The notes under the pieces are model-generated. The model saw only the letters and a list, made by a program, of their open reading frames with translations, was not told the DNA's origin and searched no databases. A stretch of DNA of 64,000 nucleotides from Panorpa germanica (Eukaryota; Arthropoda; Insecta; Mecoptera; Panorpidae). The DNA lies in the NCBI GenBank assembly GCA_963678705.1, contig OY783203.1:41478347-41542346 (forward strand). The letters run 5' to 3'. Below are positions 60,395 through 64,000 of the stretch, piece after piece. Both the position numbers and the translations under genes were made by a program. Position 1 is the first letter of the stretch. Each line of letters opens with the position of its first letter.

Positions 60395-60985
60395 AGATAT
60401 GTGGGTGCACTCCTAGCTGATTCAAAAAATATGAGACTTGAAATTAAAGCAAAAATTACGGACGGAAATAAATGATATTACGCATTCATGAACCTGCTTA
60501 GATCTGCCTATGTAAACGACAAGCTGTTTAATTTATCGTCACAAAGTGATAATGAAGCCAATGGTACTATAGGATTCGGAGACTTAGGCTTTGAGGAAGA
60601 GCGATTAAATTTTTTGGATTTGGGAAAAGAACATTTTTCAGGAGAGTTATGAAGCAGTATATGAAAACGGACAGTGGAGATTACGAACAAATATAGAAAT
60701 ACACAGCAGATGTCGAGAAAGCAATATAGTGACCGATATTAGAAGAAAAAGACTACAATGGTTAGGACATGTAGAAAGCTAAGAAACTGATGGATGGAAA
60801 TCCAGGGGTAGTAAGAGTGCGAGGTAGACGAACGAGGTAGAAAAACAAATGGAGGAGAACCTGAAGAAGATAAGTGTGAGAAATTTTAAAATGAAGTAAA
60901 GCAATAGCAACAACTGGGGAAAATCTTAAAGGAGGCCAAGACCCTACAACAGCTGTAGCGCCAAGATGATTGACAACTTTTGTAT
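60395..60985 (+). pseudogene. LINE reverse transcriptase C-terminal remnant
   Basis: A decayed frame reads YVGALLADSKN, EIKAKITDGNK, YYAFMNLLRS, then ALRKSD, VYENGQWRLRTNIEIHSRCR, SNIVTDIRRKRLQWLGHVE and finally a NNWGKSS/EAKTLQQL-like end. This is the order in LINE proteins after the catalytic core, where WLGHVER and a terminal EAKxxxGL motif are common. Several stops and frame changes show it is dead. It differs from the jockey-like and R1/jockey-type stubs elsewhere here, so it is a third LINE lineage. Confidence 0.7.
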
Positions 60986-61597
60986 TGAGAGAATGAATTA
61001 ATCAAATAGAAAATGATTGATTGTGATGAAACTTAAATACAGTAGGCCAACTACACTCACTCTTCCTTCTACGATGATATATAACGCGATGTGTACATGC
61101 AACGCAACAAAAATGTTACGGCAACTGCATTTATTTAAAACGGTCCCCCGTATAACACTGCACTGTTAGAAATATTTATAACATTTTAAAGAGAAAATGA
61201 AGTTATATAATACAGAATAATTGCGTTTTGCTGTTGATTTAATCTGACACCTCCCTTTATTCTACCGCTCGATCTCACTCTATATTGATAGTTTCTATGC
61301 TGTCGAGAACTTATTACATATAAGTAAATATCGTAGTTTTATAATGAAGTTTCACTATCGTAGTTTTTTTGCAGTTATTTATTCACCTTTAAAAAGCAAC
61401 AAAGAACTTTTATAAGGTAATTCAATTACAATTACGATAATGACTCTCCGTGCTATCGGCCGTTTGACTCATTATTAATTCCTTTTTTTTGTAATTACAA
61501 AGTTGAGAAAAGCTACAAAGAATTGATATTCACAAAATACGTACCATAAATTTAGTAAATATCGTTTAGGTTAATTTCTCCTTTGAATATTTTTCTA
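60986..61597. other. AT-rich stretch, no feature seen
   Basis: No gene or repeat end recognised. Confidence 0.5.
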
Positions 61598-61818
61598 CCT
61601 ACACTGCAAAAAAAATTGGTCGAAAAATACTTTAAACGTTTCTTTCTTAGGGTTAGGCAGCACTGCGAAAAATCCGTAATTCTGTAATACATTAAATCAT
61701 ATAAATGTACATGCACTCTGAGGATTTAAAAGTCGCACGGAAATTATTATTTATATTTTAATATCTGCACTGTGCTTTACATTACATTTTTTCGACTAAT
61801 TTTTCTTTACAGTGTAGG
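61598..61818. mobile_element. MITE, CCTACACTGTAAA family (copy 3, complete)
   Basis: 221 bp with the best ends of the family: left cctacactgcaaaaaaaatt, right reversed cctacactgtaaagaaaaat, followed on both sides by rgtcgaaaaa. The interior ggcagcactgcgaaaaatcc and ttaaaagtcgcacggaaatt are shared with the other two copies. Confidence 0.7.
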
Positions 61819-62745
61819 TTTCAGTTATTAAGACAATTAGATCATTCATTTTTGAGATGTCATACACGCTAACTTTGCAAATTTTTTGTTTAAAAATTAA
61901 AATATTTTGGTATATTTATTAGTTGAAACTAGACAAAGTAAACCGAATTTGTGTATTGCTATCCTTTCATAATGCCTCGAACACATTAGTATGACTAAAA
62001 CATTCGGCATTTCCACTGCTTTCCCTAGAACATGTTACACCAGTGTGGACGTGTTGTTCAAGTTCTTCCAACAAATGTCGGATGTCGCACGTTTAAGTCA
62101 GATATAACAGAACCACAAAACACGATGGCAATACAACGATGTCGTATGGCGACATGTCGGCAACAGAACTATGACTTTTGCACGACAAATTTATTTATTT
62201 CAAATTATTACACAGCGTGTTTGAATTTTTCTAGTGTATCTTATTTCATTGTCCTAATAATCCACATGTGCATGTACTGTACTGATGATTCATTTATACG
62301 AACACGAGGTTATTATATACAATTGTATGCGTATATATGCATGTATACATTATGCATATGTACATGTATAAATATGTATCATCATTCAAGTTGTAAAATA
62401 TCATTTGTAAATAATAATTTAGTAAACACATATTCTTAAATGAATAGTAAATAATTAGTAATATTTTAAACAAATATTTAATGAATACATATCTGTGTAT
62501 TTAGTTTAATTTCTGTAAGGGAATATTTATAAAGAAAATATTTGTTAATACGTAAATAACAAGTGCACGACTATATATGTGCAATTATAATTTACTTAAA
62601 TTACACAAATTGTGCTAAAAACTATGTAGTAAAGTTAATACGATATATAGACCAGCAGATCATGATAGAAAAATCACCATTACTTACAATGTTAGGGTTC
62701 TCTCAATTAAAAGCCAATAATTAAAAACAATCATTTATTAATAAT
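61819..62745. other. AT-rich stretch, no gene assigned
   Basis: A 135-codon plus-strand frame at 62032-62439 has a GC-richer first third, with cgatgtcg/ggatgtcg phrases, and then a TA-rich low-complexity part. I recognise no motif and doubt it is a gene. Confidence 0.4.
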
Positions 62746-62945
62746 CAATTCCAATCGAATGTGTATATTGCCAGGTCTCTTAACCGATCTGTATGTGTCG
62801 AAGGTCCCATGACGTGTTCCCCGTGGTTGTTGGCTTCAGCCAAGTGCGTATCCGCTGGTCCAAATCACTGCATCAGCATTCTGAGAATAGGCACATATCT
62901 TCCTTGCATGATGTCATGGATCTGGTCCAGATTGAAGTCACAGTG
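62746..62945 (-). pseudogene. Coding-like stretch with one stop, unidentified
   Basis: On the minus strand a frame reads CDFNLDQIHDIMQGRYVPIL, then a TGA, then FGPADTHLAEANNHGEHVMG. Its composition is protein-like and its G+C is above the neighbourhood. I do not recognise the family. It may be a broken host exon or an old transposon protein. The plus-strand frame over it looks like a shadow. Confidence 0.25.
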
Positions 62946-63246
62946 ATGCACTAAAAGTATTTATACAGCCAAATAGCGCTAACGACAGTAGGACACCCCT
63001 TCAGAAGTTAATTTCCTAATTAATAAAACAACTAATACGAACGTCGGATTGTAATCGCAGGACGATTAATCGGACTTGTCCGAAAAATTAATGATTTGGA
63101 TCAATTTCTTACACAAAGGCAAAGAAAAACGAAAAGGTATTTTGCTAGCTAATAGTCCGCTAGAAGAGCAAATTTCCAATTTGTTCAAGTAGTCATTTAC
63201 AATACCATGCCATATATTTCGACTGTTCTAAATAGTCGCTATACTG

Positions 63247-63508
63247 CTATAACGAATTAAAACTAAGAAAGTCATGCAAAGTGTTATTTTCTGCCCGTCT
63301 AATAGATTTAGCAATATTTAATTGATCATCTCCATCCACTAATAAGGCGTCGATACATATGCTATTAAAAGAACATGTTCTAATTATTATGTATTTGCTA
63401 CTACCATCAAAATCTGCACGGTTGACGGCTCCAGGCAATCTCACGACTAGACCCGTACCCGTACGTAGACACCACCACGACCCTCCTACTGTATATAATT
63501 ATAATAAT
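63247..63508 (-). CDS. Coding-like open frame, unidentified
   Basis: A minus-strand frame of about 86 codons runs from just below a tatatacag, a weak acceptor-like site near 63505, to a TAG-type stop at 63247. It starts YTVGGSWWCLRTGTGLVVRL and includes PGAVNRADFDG and a DALLVDGDDQLN stretch. Inside there is an ATG at 63444. The first part is GC-richer than its surroundings. The opposite strand also has an open frame (63359-63541), so the coding strand is uncertain. Function unknown. Confidence 0.25.
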
Positions 63509-63767
63509 AATAACAAGTTATCTAATGTCAAGTGCCGATGACATTAAGTCATGTCCATAAAGTAAATAACAAAAATTGGAGGAATATAAAATAATTTAAT
63601 ACCAAAAAATAAAATGTAGTAACTCTAATCTCCTTCTGTACAATGATATATATTATTAATTTCATTTCAAAACATAGAAGTATGCTATTTTATAGTTAAT
63701 AATATTAGAAACAATTTGTTTAATTTATCCTACATTATATCTTCAAATTATTCTCAACTGTAATTAT

Positions 63768-63773
63768 TTTATT
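63768..63773 (-). promoter_or_regulatory. Polyadenylation signal AATAAA
   Basis: AATAAA on the minus strand, 85 bp beyond the stop of the frame at 63858-64000. It fits as the 3' end signal of that gene. In such AT-rich DNA the hexamer also arises by chance. Confidence 0.45.
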
Positions 63774-63857
63774 TAGATTAATATTCAATAAATGTTAGTT
63801 TAGCTGTTCTACGAATACATGTTCAATTTCTGGCCAGATTCCGGAATATTTTCGAAA

Positions 63858-64000
63858 CTAGATATAATTACTAATCTCCTGAAAATCAGCAACTGGTGTA
63901 ACACATGGTTCAGTTAATGTTTTACCAACTAGTTCAGAAGGTGCAACTGATTTAACAGGTGATTCATCAACTGGTTCAGCAGGTGCAACTGATTTAACAG
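63858..64000 (-). CDS. C-terminal part of an unidentified protein with a 14-residue repeat
   Basis: Read on the minus strand, 46 residues from the window edge end at the stop TAG (63860-63858). The frame contains two units of a 14-residue repeat, PVKSVAPAEPVDES and PVKSVAPSELVGKT, then a unique tail ending in VADFQEISNYI. The corresponding DNA has a 42-bp period (63931-63972 and 63973-64000 onward). Rich in Pro, Val, Ser and Glu, it looks like a low-complexity, perhaps extracellular or structural, domain. A polyadenylation signal follows at 63773. The rest of the gene lies beyond the right edge. The plus strand is also open over the repeat (ATDLTG-type units) but has a stop directly before it and no start. 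I infer the minus strand. Family unknown. Confidence 0.5.
   Translation of the reverse strand, partial: VKSVAPAEPVDESPVKSVAPSELVGKTLTEPCVTPVADFQEISNYI

Noticed and set aside
62032..62439. 135-codon plus-strand gene
   Set aside because: More than half is TA-rich low-complexity sequence, and no motif or splice signal supports it.
1..64000. Bacterial or phage gene cluster
   Set aside because: No long frames apart from the copia polyprotein, no operon spacing, and repeats typical of insect nuclear DNA throughout.

Overview
This window is AT-rich nuclear DNA from a eukaryote, almost certainly an insect. It holds no operons, ribosome binding sites or bacterial-style genes. It contains a Ty1/copia retrotransposon primed in the Drosophila copia way, Tc1/mariner and jockey-like relics, Helitron-like ends of the insect type and a high density of a tRNA-headed SINE. 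I cannot fix the order of insect from sequence alone.

Layout. Positions 1-3847 are the 5' part of a copia element on the minus strand: one unbroken reading frame of about 1159 residues (gag, protease, integrase, reverse transcriptase, start of RNase H), its untranslated leader, primer-binding site and 5' LTR. The 3' end lies beyond the left edge. From 3848 to about 62 kb the DNA is intergenic or intronic and made largely of dispersed repeats. These include about 25 copies, whole or broken, of one tRNA-derived SINE family on both strands; 3' stubs of at least three LINE families; a dead Tc1/mariner transposon at 54421-55180 and small MITEs that share its ends; several other MITE or foldback families; two short Helitron-like elements; and assorted hairpins and microsatellites.

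Host-gene signals are few. At 42023-42955 a TATA box, a GC-rich leader, an ATG in a strong context and a second coding-like stretch suggest a small or split gene. At 33812-33859 on the minus strand a 16-codon candidate first exon ends exactly at a GTAAGT donor and lies below a TATCGATA promoter motif. At the right edge, 63858-64000 on the minus strand reads as the C-terminal end of a protein with a 14-residue repeat, followed by a stop and a polyadenylation signal. Two further coding-like stretches lie at 62746-62945 and 63247-63508.

The most unusual structure is a perfect 60-bp hairpin at 57797-57948 inside a longer inverted repeat (57773-57980). It is a foldback element or a hairpin-RNA precursor. 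Most other interest lies in how the repeats are arranged: a LINE inserted in a SINE with a clean 10-bp target duplication, a SINE with an inverted head as expected from twin priming, and MITEs that can be tied to their likely transposase source in the same window. I did not find a clear new multi-gene system.
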